Below are positions 36,211 through 48,445 of a stretch of 64,000 nucleotides of DNA, piece after piece. Made by a program: the position numbers and the translations under genes. How positions within the stretch are numbered: the first letter of the stretch is position 1; each line of letters opens with the position of its first letter. Origin of the DNA: Haliotis asinina. Lineage: Eukaryota > Mollusca > Gastropoda > Lepetellida > Haliotidae. The DNA lies in contig NC_090280.1 of the NCBI RefSeq assembly GCF_037392515.1, forward strand, positions 27,657,118 to 27,721,117, read 5' to 3'. The notes under the pieces are model-generated. The model was given only the letters and a program-made list of their open reading frames with translations. It was not told the DNA's origin and did not search any database.

Positions 36211-36649
36211 TATGTGAAGATGTATGTGAGTATAAATCCCAATTGTGGGATACAGATGAGCAGCCCTCTATGGGGCATTGCATCAGATACAGTCTACCCC
36301 TGTAATGCTGTACTTACCACAACAGCCTTGTCAGATGTGGAAACATTCCTGCGGTGTATTCAGTGTGTGATGTCCTGTGTTCCGCCTGGGTGTGCTGCAG
36401 TTGCCGTCTCCTCTGCAGCTTCCTGTCACAGGACGCTACCCAACATACAAATAATAGCTAGACTGCCTTCTTCCAGTGAGTCAATACTTCAAACAGAGAT
36501 GTTGGTTTTCTTGCATGATCCCGTGTAAAGAAGATAAAGTACAATCATTAATCTCTCTCTCCCCAACCTCCCACTACCCATCTTACCTCGGTCATGGGAA
36601 TTCCAGACCAGGATGTTGAGCTTCATGAAAACTTGACCACGGCCTGTTA

Positions 36650-36800
36650 CCTCAGAACAGACCCAGAACCTCAGGACAGACCTAGTACCCACAGAACAGA
36701 CCCACCACCCAGGGCCTCAGAACAGACCATACACTCAGAGCAGGCCCATAAATTCAGAACAGACCCATACACTCAGAACCGGCCCAATACCCACTCATAA
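36650..36800 (+). repeat. Degenerate minisatellite (cagaacagaccca units)
   Basis: cagaacagaccca-like units alternate with tacactcag-like segments about every 26-30 bp. The unit keeps a frame open by chance; it is not a gene. Confidence 0.75.
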
Positions 36801-37039
36801 CAAATAACGATTTCCACTATCCTGTCATAGGAGGTTTCATATGAAATGTTCACAAATTGAAGGGAAAAATAATTCAAATATGATAAAACCTATATCTGCA
36901 TTTGAGAAAGCTGATCAAACCTGCCAAAAATACCTTGAATATTTATTAATTCCTGTCACTTGATAAACTTTTGAAAATTCATGACAACTGTCAAAATTAT
37001 GTTTCAAATTTCGTTCCAGAAAACAGGTTTAATTATTTG

Positions 37040-37385
37040 ACTGTTATATTCTTACAGAACACAGGTATATATTCACATAATTCATTTATTTACCTGTTTC
37101 ATTTTCTTAGGAAACACTTACTTACCTGTTTCATTTTCATGGAAACACTTATTTGTCTAATTCATTTTTTTGGTACACAATTGTTTATGTGGTTGCCTGT
37201 TTCATCTTTATACGAAACACAGGTATATATTTGTTTTAATTTCCTCCTTTATCCTCAAGGAAAATGCAGGTATCTATTTTATTTATTACCAAGTGTTATC
37301 TTCATGAGTAAAAATATATATATTTTTTATTTGTCTGTTTTATCTTTGCCAAAAAACACGAATCTGTTTACTTTATTTGCCATGT
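37040..37385 (+). repeat. Degenerate repeat of gaaacac / cctgtttcattttc units
   Basis: Units such as acctgtttcattttc followed by ggaaacactta recur at irregular 30-55 bp spacing. They create a 138-codon open frame of hydrophobic, simple composition (36,971-37,387), which I do not read as a gene. Confidence 0.6.
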
Positions 37386-39791
37386 GAGAGGCAGTCCTTT
37401 GAGCCTGTTTTCCACTGTCACCATCCAGTGGGTTTAGAAATCCTGCAGTGTACCTCTTGACATGAACCTGTATGAAGAAGACAAATAAAATCCAAGAGTC
37501 TCATTGCGACAGCCCCCTCCCTCTACCCCCTCCCCTTTACCCCCTTCCCTTTTACCCCCTCACTGACTGCTGTAGTGTGCAGTGACCATGCAATGCTCTG
37601 CCTATAATTATGAGGTCCACAGCACAAACACAGCAGCCTGTGTACCCTCGCTTTGCAGACACCCCATTCTCAATACAACAGGCTTGTTTAGTTAGCCACA
37701 AGTCAAGAGGATTTGCAAAGGATTGTGGGTACAGCAGACATTATGCTAAAAAACATGGCTGCCACTAGGTAGCAAGGGCAGGTGGGAACTATGGCCGTTG
37801 ACAAGATTGGATTAGGTCTGTGACTTCTAATGGAAAAAAGAGTTGGGAAATGGTGTGTCGAGCAGAGATGGGAGAAGGTAGGTCGGGGATTGAGGCAGAG
37901 AGACATGTATTGCTGGTCTAGTTATCGGCTGTCTTGTTTTGTCTTGATCACATTTCTTTGTACACATGTAAACATGGAGGTAGTGCAGTGTAGGTGATCA
38001 GCGTGAAGTGATCCCTGGTGAACGTTGAACGGGGCCGGTTGGGATTTCGCTTGATGAATTTAGGGCTTGTTTGTGGAAGGGATCAAGTTGTTGCTACAGA
38101 ATGAGTCATTGTGTATTATGCAGGGCTCGATAGGTATGATACATTCTTATGATAATTACCTACGATTGTGTTGGTGCATGTGTCATTGTGCCGCTAAATC
38201 AACACATTGTGTCACTGCATCAACACTTGATTCATGAAGACTCATGTTTCTCATACAGACATCCAAATATTGACTGGTGATAATTAAATGAACAGGAACA
38301 CTTGAGTATGTGTAGGTGAGTCACAAAACAATAAATGGTGATTTAATGTAATGGAATTTATGTGAAGATCAGGGTTGAAAATTTGCCGATATCTAATTTC
38401 CACATTGGTTATCAGTTAGTCATCCTATTCTTGATCAAGACAAAAAAAATACAAGTAATTTGTATGTCGTAATCGCCAATAAATTTTAATCAGTATTTTA
38501 TTATTTAAGGAAAAAGATCAGTTTTATAATTCTGTCAGATAAAAAGACATCAATATTTGCCTTGAGGAAATGTGCAGGCTTAATCGATTATTCTATTTAC
38601 TATTTTTTAAATTGCAAAAATATTAATTCTCTCAGATCACAGCAGGAAAACAATTATTGATATTTGTATTGTGTTGCTTGTACCTGTGAATAATCACCCC
38701 TGCCTTTGTTGTTCCCTAAAGTTAGAGACCATAGTGCCAACTTTGTAGTTTTGATTGTCATTAGATGTCATTGCATTGTATGAGGTTGGGATGTATAAAC
38801 CAGCGGTTTTCTAACCTGGAATGGATTGCGTATAGATCATTGTGCTAGACCTAAAATATTGCTGACTCGCGTAGACAGCAAACATTGTTTCTTTGACCAG
38901 TGTTTTGGTGAGGTTCTGTTGAAAATTATACTGATTTGCAGTCAGAAAATCAAATAAACACTTAAAATGTGCACATGCTAGTCTTATCTGTTGTTTATAT
39001 AAGACACTGTGTGGTTTATTAGTTTCTTGCCATTACACAGATATGATTCTGGTATCTCTTTGCTGAATGCTTGTGTTTTTGTGTTTGTTTGAGGAGATAA
39101 GGTTTGTGGGGGATACAGACAGCACCCTGATGTACATGTGCCTGTTGTAGCTATCTGTAAGTAGGCCAGTAGTGATTGGTTGATTCATTCATACTGTGTG
39201 CCCCTTTATATCCTGCTGATATGGGCTGTATACGGCAGATAGGCACAGCTCTTAGCACACAGAGGCTGGTTGTAGATAATTCAGTCCTCCACAGTGTGTA
39301 TCACTGTAGCCCCAGGCTTCGTTTTGTATTGCTGCAGGAGTTGATGGGGTACTAGTATATAGCCATATTGCCTGGAATGCCATCATATAAGTACAATATG
39401 CTGTAAACAAGATGTTTTATTGGAGGCCTTGGGGAATGTTTCACCCACTTTCTGATTTGTTAGGCATGTTAGGTTGTTGCTGTTTATTGTCGGAAGCTCG
39501 TTTTTATGGTAGTTTTAGAGATGGGTTAATTGATATCATCAGGCTGCGATATATTGACCTGCACCTACAGAAAAAAGAATATAAACAGATATTATCAACC
39601 ACAAGACCTTTGGGCACAGTGGAATACAGTTTTTCAAATGATATGAGCATATCTAATTGAAACATACCCCTCTTGTCTGATATTTCTCCTTTTTTTTTAT
39701 TTCTGTTCAAAATTCCAATTGCAGTATTAATCTCTCTGTGACAGACAACTCTATTGTCAGTTGTACAGTGGTCTTGGTTCCTTCCAGGTAC
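37386..39791. other. Intron-like DNA without recognised elements
   Basis: A C-rich run lies at about 37,511-37,560 (ctcccctttaccccctt). No exon or SINE recognised. Confidence 0.35.
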
Positions 39792-39933
39792 ATATCCTTG
39801 TGGTTAAAGTGTTCCTTCATCATTCCAAAGGAACAGGTTCAATTCCCACATGGGCACAGGATGTGAGGCCCATTTGTGGTGTTCCCTGCCTGACAAAAAC
39901 AAAATGTGGCATGAAATCTCACTCAATCACTCT
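39792..39933 (+). repeat. SINE-A copy, diverged
   Basis: Sense copy: cttgtggttaaagtgttcct, caggttcaattcccacatgg, gaggcccatttgtggtgttc, ending ctcactcaatcactc. Confidence 0.82.
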
Positions 39934-40107
39934 CGTGATATTCAGATTATCCATCAAATGATAATCAGTGCCTCTGGTAAGGCTACATCTACTGTAAAAT
40001 GATAAGTATAGTCTTTAAGGAATAAAGACTAAGTTGTCAACTTTATTACTTAATTATTTCTATTGATATATCTCACCATGATGGAGCCTGGTTTTGTCTG
40101 GTGGAAC

Positions 40108-40262
40108 TATCCTTTCATGTCAGGGTTTGCTTGTCACACCAAAGACCTGTGTTCGATTACCCACGTAGGTACATCGTGTGAAGCCCATTTCTGGTGTTCC
40201 CCTCTGTGGTATAGTGGGAATGTCACTAAAAGTGGCATAAAACTAATCTCACTCACACTCAC
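40108..40262 (+). repeat. SINE-A copy
   Basis: Sense copy: gcttgtcacaccaaagacct, gttcgattacccacgtaggt, gaagcccatttctggtgttc, gtggcataaaactaatctca. Confidence 0.87.
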
Positions 40263-41122
40263 TTTCCATGTCAACATGCACCTAGTACAAGTTAAATCAA
40301 TTTCCTTAAAATGAGTCCTGTATGCCCCTGGAACATGTTTACAATCCCTATAATGTGTCGGTAACTTCCATTAGAGAGTGTTACTGTTAGGATCATGTCG
40401 GAGCGCTGGCACCTTACACAGAAACACGTTTCTAATATAGTTAGAGAATGCACTAACGCACACAAACCATCAGCATGTAAAACAATCACTTCAGATGATG
40501 GGTTATTACCAACACGCTTCTCGGGACAAACACTGCCTAGCAGTCTGGCCCAGGGAAACCACAACGTCCCTCAGGACCATACTGGGCGGCCATTTTTGAT
40601 TCACTTCCATCATGCAGCGGAGGATGATGGATGTAGATTTGATCGCTCAGCAGTTTGAGGAGCTGAAAGGAAATCATGAATTATTGACCAGAAGCTGAGA
40701 ATGTGTGTGGTATTGTGTCGGAGGGAAATTAATACCATGTAAAGTGACAGTCATGGGAATATTTGTGTCCAATGTTGTAATATTTCACTGAACGTTTATA
40801 AAGTCATATATTGTGCATTGATATAGACCAAATCCTGTTTTCCTTCATTTGTTTGACCTCAATGACAGTCATAGAATATAAATTTAGTCTGATTCTCTGT
40901 GTTTGGAGTGAAAACCTGAAGTAAATAGTCTATCTCCAGCTAACATCTACTTCTAAACCACCAACCCTTGAACAAAGGTTGGCATGGAAACAAGAACATT
41001 GATACAGAACAGATGATCCAGTGTGCACTTCTCATATCTATTGCCTGGGTGTTGTATGCAAGCATGCTGTTATACATGCCATGTTTATCTGCTTGTAACA
41101 CTGTTAGCTGATTACCTTCTTA

Positions 41123-41300
41123 CACAGTCCATGTTTATATGCTTGTGACATTGTTACACAGTACATGTTTATGTGCTTGTGACAGTGTTACACAGTCCAT
41201 GTTTATGTGCTTGTGACAGTGTTACACAGTCCATGTTTATATGCTTGCGACAGTGTTACACAGTCCATGTTTATATGCTTGTGACAGTGTTATACAGACT
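41123..41300 (+). repeat. 34-bp minisatellite, five units
   Basis: Units start at 41,123, 41,157, 41,191, 41,225 and 41,259 at an exact 34-bp step (cacagtccatgtttatatgc + ttgtgacagtgtta). A sixth, decayed unit lies at about 41,073-41,106. Units differ at one to four positions. Confidence 0.93.
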
Positions 41301-42242
41301 TCATGCCAGATTGTGTGTAGCAACACAGTTTGGATATGTGATACTTTGTTTGATCTGATATAACTTCTGGGAGAGTGACAGACAGGGAATAATGGACATA
41401 TCTTGACAGAATTTAATACAGTTATGTTTTATGGTTGAACTCGTCTGAATAGTTGTCCGTCATCAAAGTTTGAGATAAAAATCGTGTGTGATCTCCATAG
41501 AATCATGTTACAATGAGTTGACTGGGACTGTTGCCCAGAAAGCGGAAACACTTTGTCTGCTTGAGTGAACATGGCTTCCTCTGATATCAGAGTCATACTC
41601 TGAGATGTATAATTAGGGGTGGAATGTGACATCTAGCCATCAATATTGTACTTAATGGTAGATAGCCATTGTGTAGGGAATATGCACTCATATCACCTGA
41701 TAGTTTATGACAACATGGTCCCATCTCACATTGGATTTGACTGGAATGAGGTTGTGGAACATTGTGAATGTCTGTCCAGTCTTGTTGGATCAATAGCATA
41801 TGGTATGTAGACTCAAGTTTTGGTGATATGGAGGTTTGTGATTCGTTTATTTATCATATAAACATGTCTATACTGTTTCATAAGATGGCACACTTTCCTC
41901 ACAATTTTGCATCTTGGACGAATCCATTGGCATTTTTTCTTTGTTGATTATTTATTTTCAAATATTCACATGTATATTTTTTTTTGTTAAAAAGTAATAT
42001 TGACTTCAGCACTGGGCTACTTGCTATGAAGGTATAAGCCTATCTCTTCAACACAATATTATTTTGGTAACGTATACACAATGTAACCTCACGTTATTAC
42101 TACATTTCACCTTCTCTAGTGTTTTGTTAGGATTGTAGCAAAACAAGCTGTATTTGTTTGCATACGTTAAAATATAATGCAGTGTTTTCCTATGTCTTCC
42201 TGTATTTGTCTCATGGCTAGGTAACTAACATGATGAGATAAA
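41301..42242. other. Intron-like DNA without recognised elements
   Basis: No exon or repeat family recognised between the minisatellite and the tRNA-like repeat at 42,243. Confidence 0.35.
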
Positions 42243-42440
42243 CTGGGAGTTTGGTCTGTAACTACTGTCTTGATATCCAGGGATGTGAAGGTTGCTGGTT
42301 CAATACCAGACTGTGAAACCTCAAAACTTAAAATGATGGAAAAAAAATGGTATTAAATGGTGACTGGTGTTGGCGCGTTATCCAGGTTAATTTATGGAAT
42401 GGTGTCACTGGCTCTGAACCGCTATAGCAGGCCATTTCGT
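42243..42440 (+). repeat. Possible tRNA-like SINE of another family
   Basis: aaggttgctggttcaatacc has a B-box-like ggttcaatacc, about 60 bp into a segment that then becomes A-rich (aaaaaaaatgg). Only one copy is visible in the window, so the family is uncertain. Confidence 0.3.
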
Positions 42441-42575
42441 CCTCAGTCTAAACTGATAATCTATCCTGAACCAAAGTTTCCATGGGGACAGTTTGGTTTG
42501 TTACAGTAGCTTACACCAGCATTTTATGTTGTAAGCATAACATTCAACCCTGTTCCATCTCGCATTAGGATAGAT

Positions 42576-42861
42576 GGACCCGTGAAGGTCCCAGGGTAGA
42601 ATAGGCCTTTCAGCAACCCATACTTGCCATAAAAGATGACTATGCTTGTTGTGAGAGTCGACTATGCTTGTCGTAAGAGGCAACTAATGGGATCGGGTTC
42701 ACTGAGTTGGTTGACAGATGTCATCAGTTCCCAATTGCGCAGATCGATGCTCATGTTGTTGATCACTGGATTGTCTGGTCCAACTCGGTTATTTACAGAC
42801 CGCCACCATGTAGCTGGAATATTGCTGAGTATGGTGTAAAACTAAACTCGCTCACTCACTC
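42576..42861 (+). repeat. Full-length SINE-B
   Basis: Complete sense copy: gacccgtgaaggtcccaggg, tagaataggcctttcagcaa, gatcgatgctcatgttgttg, gatcactggattgtctggtc, gattatttacagaccg-like centre, aactaaactcgctcactcac. It contains two copies of the gactatgcttgt segment. Confidence 0.93.
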
Positions 42862-44802
42862 TAGGCTAGATGTCTTTGGAAGTGCTATGACATGGCATCA
42901 TCAACCGTGGTGACATAAAAAAACATTCACTCACAGTGCCTACAGAGAAATATATTTCACTTTCAGGACATGTGCCCTATTAGGTCTATCATTGTTGCCT
43001 TTGCTTCAGTCAAGTGTTATGTATAGGCAACATTACCATATAACCTTGTACAGGAAACGCAGCTGTCAGTGAAGGTAGATAGTCCTCCAACAAAGGTAAA
43101 TGTACTGCTACCTGTGTAATTGGTACTCTCTTGTGACAGGAGACCACTTTTTCATTGTCACATGATAGACAGGTTAGAATATCACATGTCATAATCAGGC
43201 TAGGACTGGAACTGACAAACTTTGGGCTGCCCATGTAGGTGACAACAAACAGTTGATTCTTATAGACTGGCTGACTTTAAATAGTCTCTCCTGAAAAAGA
43301 TTGTCAATGTTTGCAGACACTTAAGGGAGAAAATGTCAGACAGGTTTCGTGACATTGAGAGACAGGACGTGTGGAGTTGTATTCTGGGTTGACAGACTAC
43401 ATTGGTAGCCATATAACTTTTACATTCACTTGTAGAATATAAACATACCCTTGATTCTCAGGCTCATGAAACTCTCTGTGAAGAAATTTGTAAAGCATCT
43501 GAAGGGCAGTTTGGATTAAATCTCAAATGTTTGAGTTAATGTCACATTGAGAAGACTGTCACCGATGGTCTGTACATACATGGAACTTTTTAGAATATTC
43601 AGGAAGTAAGGAATTTTCATGTTCTGTGGCCAGAAAAATTGATAAGTATCAATTATTCCTGAAAGAGATTAATTTACTTTTAATACTGCCAGTTTTACTG
43701 TCATTTGATACGGGTTTTCCTCTGAATATCTTCATCCTGATCAGGTGTTAATACCCAGAAGATTGTTAGGACAACTAATAGTGAGTGAATGTCCAAGATT
43801 ATGGAACCTTGAATGACCTCACTGTACCCTCTGTAACTGTAAATGTAAGGGAACTTTGTCTGGTATCATCCTTTTGTTAATGGCCATAGGTCGGCAGTCA
43901 ACAGCAAAAGCTTTTAATTTTGAAAGAGTTCCTACCACATGAAATGATTAAAGAAAATCCTCAATTTCTCACAGTAAACATGGAGTTGAAATGACCCAGG
44001 ACCAAAAATAAACTTAATAGAATGCAACTGAGTTTAAAGTGATAGTTCCTGTGTTCTCTCAGAAGTATTAACAACCCATCACCTGGGTCGTGGGTCTGCC
44101 GCTATGGAAAGTCAATCACACAGGAGCCCATTACAGTATGCTTATATATTTAGCACAGAACTGATTATACTAAAGAGGTTCTGAGACAGTTAATGCTTTA
44201 TTAGCCATACATCAGTTTCTGAGTAACAAAATGGCGGACAGCAGCTTGTGAAGTCGTTGTTTATAAACAGCACTTCTAGCTAGGGTTCAAGTCTTTCACA
44301 TTACCTATCTATTTCTTCTATTCAACCACCATCTGCTTCATGGTGGGGCTCAAATTAAATGTTTTTGCCTGGGAGGCAAGATGGCAGCCTTAGATAGGGA
44401 GGATCATGACTGTACTTCCTTCGAAGAAATTGCATTATGGGAAGGCACTTTGTGGAGTGTCAGATGGTAGATCTAATTAGCAGAGCTGGATGTGAGAGAT
44501 GATTCCCAAGCGACAGATAGTGTTCTGTACATAAATACAGAAGTTGAAGATTGACTCTGAAGGTTCTTATGAGGTGTTATGGGCTAGGGGTCAATAGTGC
44601 TTGTACATTTTAGGAGTAGTAGTTAAATGGTCATTGTGTTTTCAAAACAAATATGGAATAGTTACAGAAAATTGTTCTGTTAGATGAGTCTTTTTGTTTG
44701 ATATTGCTGGAGATAATGTCTCTTCGGAAGGTCTGGATCAGAAATTTTTAGCAAGTAATGTTTTCAGCAACAAATGACCATTAGGCATTGAGTCATCAGG
44801 CT
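42862..44802. other. Intron-like DNA; YY1-like sites
   Basis: No exon or SINE recognised. Two YY1-like motifs, acaaaatggcggac (about 44,227-44,240) and gcaagatggcagcc (about 44,385-44,398), could mark an alternative promoter 1.4 kb upstream of the VANGL coding exon. Confidence 0.3.
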
Positions 44803-45092
44803 TGCTGATTAAATTGACACCTCTTGTACCAAAATTGCATAATCTGATGCTAATTCTGTTGGGCACTGGATTATCAAGTCCTGATTATTTACAGAGAGAG
44901 CATATTACTCAGATCAGTGGTAAGAGTAAAGCAAACAAACCTAGAGATTTGGACTCTAGAACAGAAGGCTTTGTGGAAACATTGTTCACTGAACAGTTCC
45001 ACTGAGGTCCAGGTTCCGTGGCTAATATGTTATAATTTCCCTTTTGGTATAGCTGGAACGTTGCTAATAGTGATGTAAAATTCTACTCACTT
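44803..45092 (+). repeat. SINE-B fragments with an insertion
   Basis: Decayed SINE-B sense sequence (aattgcataatctgatgcta, gggcactggattatcaagtc, ctgattatttacag) ends at 44,897. A tail-like end (tatagctggaacgttgctaa, gtgatgtaaaa) lies at 45,048-45,092. About 150 bp of other sequence separates them. Confidence 0.6.
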
Positions 45093-45746
45093 ATCAAACA
45101 GATTTTACATGAAACGACAACATGGCAGGACCTCCATGTGAAATCCATATACCATGTAATGGTTAATCCCTATTACTTTTTGCCCTCCCAGCCAGGAGAG
45201 TTAATGAAGGGAAACAACTCTGACATCTGTCATTAGTGGTTGGCTTGTAAAGCCATTAAGTTGGAGAGATTCAGATGTTTTCATGCTTGCTTAATGGCAG
45301 CTTGTGAATGGGGAATGTATTTTTAGCTGTGTAACCACAGTATACCAGAGAGTTAATATGGTCGCACCCAGGTGCTTTGTTGGGTACTGTTGGCAAATTG
45401 GATCACTTGTAATAGTCCGTTTTCACATTGGTTGTTCTCCAAAAATGAGGTGTCTGAACCCATGAAATTAGGTAATATGTTTCAGCGTTGACATGAATGC
45501 AGTATAGAAAGTCTGAATAGTATTGATATTCGGTTTCCAAGAAACATTTGATAAAAGTTTGTTTTGGACTTTCTTAATCGACAATGGGAGCTTAGAGTGT
45601 ACATACATTCTGTTTGTAAAAATTGATTACATATACGTGGTACATATTCAAGGATGTATTCAGTTGTTTATTACATTTAGTCATATTCATGATATCTGAA
45701 GACTTGCACATTCTTATGAATGCTAATTTTCTGAATTTATTTTCAG

Positions 45747-47000
45747 TCACCCTATTAGCAGTTGTCACGTAAGCGGTATCTAAGATGGACGGAGCAGAGT
45801 CAGTACGTTCCGGTCGTAGTGACCGATCCGAACGGTCCCACCGTAGCCATGGCAGCCACCATCACCGTCACCGCCAACAGAGTGGGCGACCATCCAGTCA
45901 CAGAGGTCGGAGCCGTGACCGAGGTGACCGTGACGACCGCTCAGTCACCATCAAGACTCCAGGTCACATGTCTGATGACTGTCACGAGGAGGAACGTATA
46001 GAAGTCCAAGTGATCCCTCAGGATGACAACTGGGGAGATAACACCACCGCCATTACTGGCAACACCAGCGAGACTGGCTTTTCGATGGAGGACATGCATA
46101 AGTTCTCAAAAGAATTTGAGGACAATGTTGGGTTTGACTGTACACGATACGTTGGGTCTGCTTTAGCAGCCGTGCTCAGTGTATTTGGATTCTTTTCGCC
46201 TATTGCGATGGTGGTCCTACCCAAACTGGGTATTGTGGACTGGAATGTACGAACAGATGGCACTCTCGTAACATCATTGGGGGACGACATGACTTGTAAG
46301 CCAGAATGTGAAGGTCTTCTCATCAGTTTTGCTTTTAAACTCATCATACTTTGTGTAGGAACATTTGCTCTGTTTTTCCGTCAACCTAAAGCCACGATGC
46401 CGAGAGTTTTTATTTTCCGAGCAGTTGTGCTTTTCCTTGTGTTTGTGTTGACATTTGCATTCTGGTTGTTCTATGGCGTTCGGATATTCAAGGAACGAGA
46501 GCAGAAGTATCACTCTATAGTTCAGTTCTCAGTGTCGCTAGTCGACGGACTTCTTTTCATTCACTATCTCGCCATCATCTTGTTGGAAGTAAGACAGATT
46601 CAACCTCAGTATGTCATAAACGTGACACGGTCGCCAGATGGGGAGAGTCACTCATATACGATGGGTGTGCTCAGCATCCAGAGAGCAGCTGTATGGGTGT
46701 TGGAGCAGTATTTGAAGGACTTCCAGTCTTACAACCCATACTTAGAAAACGCCACCCGTCGTCCCGCCAAACTTACAGGGTTCAAAGTGTATGATGTAGA
46801 TGGAGGGGCAAATCAGTCGAATCAGCAGGGCCGATCACGCGCTGTGTTTGCGGCTGCAGCCAGGCGAAGGGATGCTAGTCATAATGATCGGTTCTATGAG
46901 GAACAGGAGTATGAGAGGAGGGTGCGGAAACGTCGAGCCAGACTGCTGGTCGCTGCAGAGGAAGCATTCACACACATCAAGAGGATGCAAGATGAGCAGG
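45747..47000 (+). other. VANGL exon with 38 nt of 5' UTR
   Basis: A T-rich tract and acceptor ttttcag end at 45,746. The exon opens with 38 non-coding bases that include an in-frame TAA (45,770-45,772), so the coding start cannot lie further upstream in this exon. The donor is g|gtaggt at 47,001, leaving the exon in phase 1 (one base of a split Gly codon). Confidence 0.85.
45785..47000 (+). CDS. VANGL: Van Gogh-like planar cell polarity protein (VANGL/Strabismus), coding exon 1
   Basis: VANGL is a four-pass membrane protein of the core planar cell polarity (Frizzled/Dishevelled/Prickle/Celsr) system; it sits at the plasma membrane opposite Frizzled and recruits Prickle through its C-terminal cytoplasmic region. 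This exon gives residues 1-405. The Ser/Arg/His-rich N terminus (about 5-55) matches the phosphorylated Ser clusters of the family. Membrane segments lie at about 123-147, 177-198, 208-232 and 246-268. D254 in SLVDGLLF corresponds to the Asp altered in a mouse Looptail allele (D255). A long cytoplasmic domain follows, with the conserved RAVFAAAARRRDASHN and EEAFTHIKRM. The start has a good context (A at -3, G at +4) behind an in-frame TAA. The two exons join in frame to 547 residues, close to the usual 520-590. Having this much coding sequence in one exon is notable, since vertebrate genes split it into several. Confidence 0.96.
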
Positions 47001-47129
47001 GTAGGTGGAAACACAAACTTGAGTAAAATGTAAAAGATAATTCTTTATCATTAATTTCAAGACGCTTGTTTTAAGATTGTGTTAGTAATGACTCTTTGCT
47101 ATGGTGTTTAGACACGATCTGTGGTGGGT

Positions 47130-47372
47130 TGGGATCTGTGAAGGTCCAGAGTAGAATAGGCCTTCAGCAACCCATGCTTGCCATTAAAGGTGACTATTCT
47201 TGTTGTAAGAGGCTACTAGCGCTGAGTTGACAGGTCATCAGTCTCCAATTGCGCAGATGGATGCTCACGCTGTTGATCACTGGATTGTGTGGTCCAGACT
47301 TGATTATTTACAGATCACTGCCATATAGCTGTAATATTGCAGAGTGGAGCGTAAAACTCAACTCACTCATTC
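47130..47372 (+). repeat. SINE-B copy in the VANGL last intron
   Basis: Sense copy: gggatctgtgaaggtccaga, ccttcagcaacccatgcttg, gatcactggattgtgtggtc, gtaaaactcaactcactcat. Confidence 0.9.
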
Positions 47373-47659
47373 GCTATTGTGAGTTTGAAATTAGCCTGAC
47401 ATGCAGGCCTAGATTTCCGAAGTTGTTTGAGCGCTAAGATAGTGGTAAGTGCCATATTTTGACAATAACTTAGGACTACAACTTAAGCTCTATGAGAGCT
47501 TTGATAATGTAGACCCTGATGTCTGTGTCCGTGATAAAAGGTCAGTAATCTTGAATGTGACCTTACCCTTATCACAGTGAGGACGTGCATGTCAAAAAGT
47601 AGAGTGCAGTTATCTTGAATGTGTCTTTGACCGTATCACTGCTCAGTTTTCATGCACCA

Positions 47660-47812
47660 CAAAAAATGTTTCTGTGATATTTATATTTTGGATTAAACTT
47701 TCTCAGTAATGTATAGTTCTTCGTAATTTTGTTCGGTTAAAAAAGATCTGACATTCAAACCCACATCGAATTGCTTCCACACAAAGTCAGCCATCTAACC
47801 CACTCAAAAACG
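47660..47812 (-). repeat. SINE-C copy in the VANGL last intron
   Basis: Reverse copy: ttggattaaactttctcagt, ctgacattcaaacccacatc, caaagtcagccatctaaccc. Confidence 0.75.
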
Positions 47813-48361
47813 GAAGTCTGACAGCTGATTTTATCTTACCTTGTACATACATGTTTTCTGACTGGCTAAGTTTCTATTATTATTTCTATTATTTTCAATG
47901 TACCCCACTTACAAGCAAGGTACAATTTAATGTACCCCTCAGTTAATGGCAACTAATTCTGGTGCTTATTGTTTTCCTCCTCACTCATCAATATTCCCTC
48001 TATTCTGAACAGCAAAAGAAATGCCACTCTGGCTTTTTGTCAAGTTTTTAACATGAATGCTTACTTTTTTTCTTTTGCTGTTAAGTATATATGGCAGTAG
48101 TTAAGTGTTACACTGAATGAGAAAGCTAATCATTGGTACTTTTAAAAAGATGTTGTGCATTCATATGGAGGGGAAGGTAACATTTAATAACGAAGTTAAA
48201 GACCTCTCATATCAGTATTGATATTTAATGTTTGTGCCAGGTGTTCCTGTATATCTGGAAACTGTTGTAGGAAGTGATCTTAGTGCTAAGGTGATCGTAA
48301 CTCACATACCCCAGCACAAACTTCTGACAGCGTAGCACCCTATGGCACCCTGATCTTTTGT

Positions 48362-48445
48362 TTGTTTGAAGCCCATTTCTGGTGTCCCCTGCCGTGATGT
48401 TGCTGGAATATTGCCAAGAGCTGAAACCATACACACTCACTCATT
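48362..48445 (+). repeat. SINE-A 3' half
   Basis: gtttgaagcccatttctggt, gtcccctgccgtgatgttgc, tggaatattgcc, then acacactcactcatt. Confidence 0.85.

Noticed and set aside
36971..37387. 138-residue open frame, hydrophobic
   Set aside because: It is generated by a degenerate T-rich tandem repeat, has no domain, and composition is simple (Phe/Leu/Ile-rich).
40292..40658. About 90-residue frames on both strands
   Set aside because: Mutually overlapping on opposite strands, no family resemblance; more likely unique non-coding DNA.
41123..41300. CRISPR-like array
   Set aside because: Units are contiguous with no unique spacers; an animal minisatellite.
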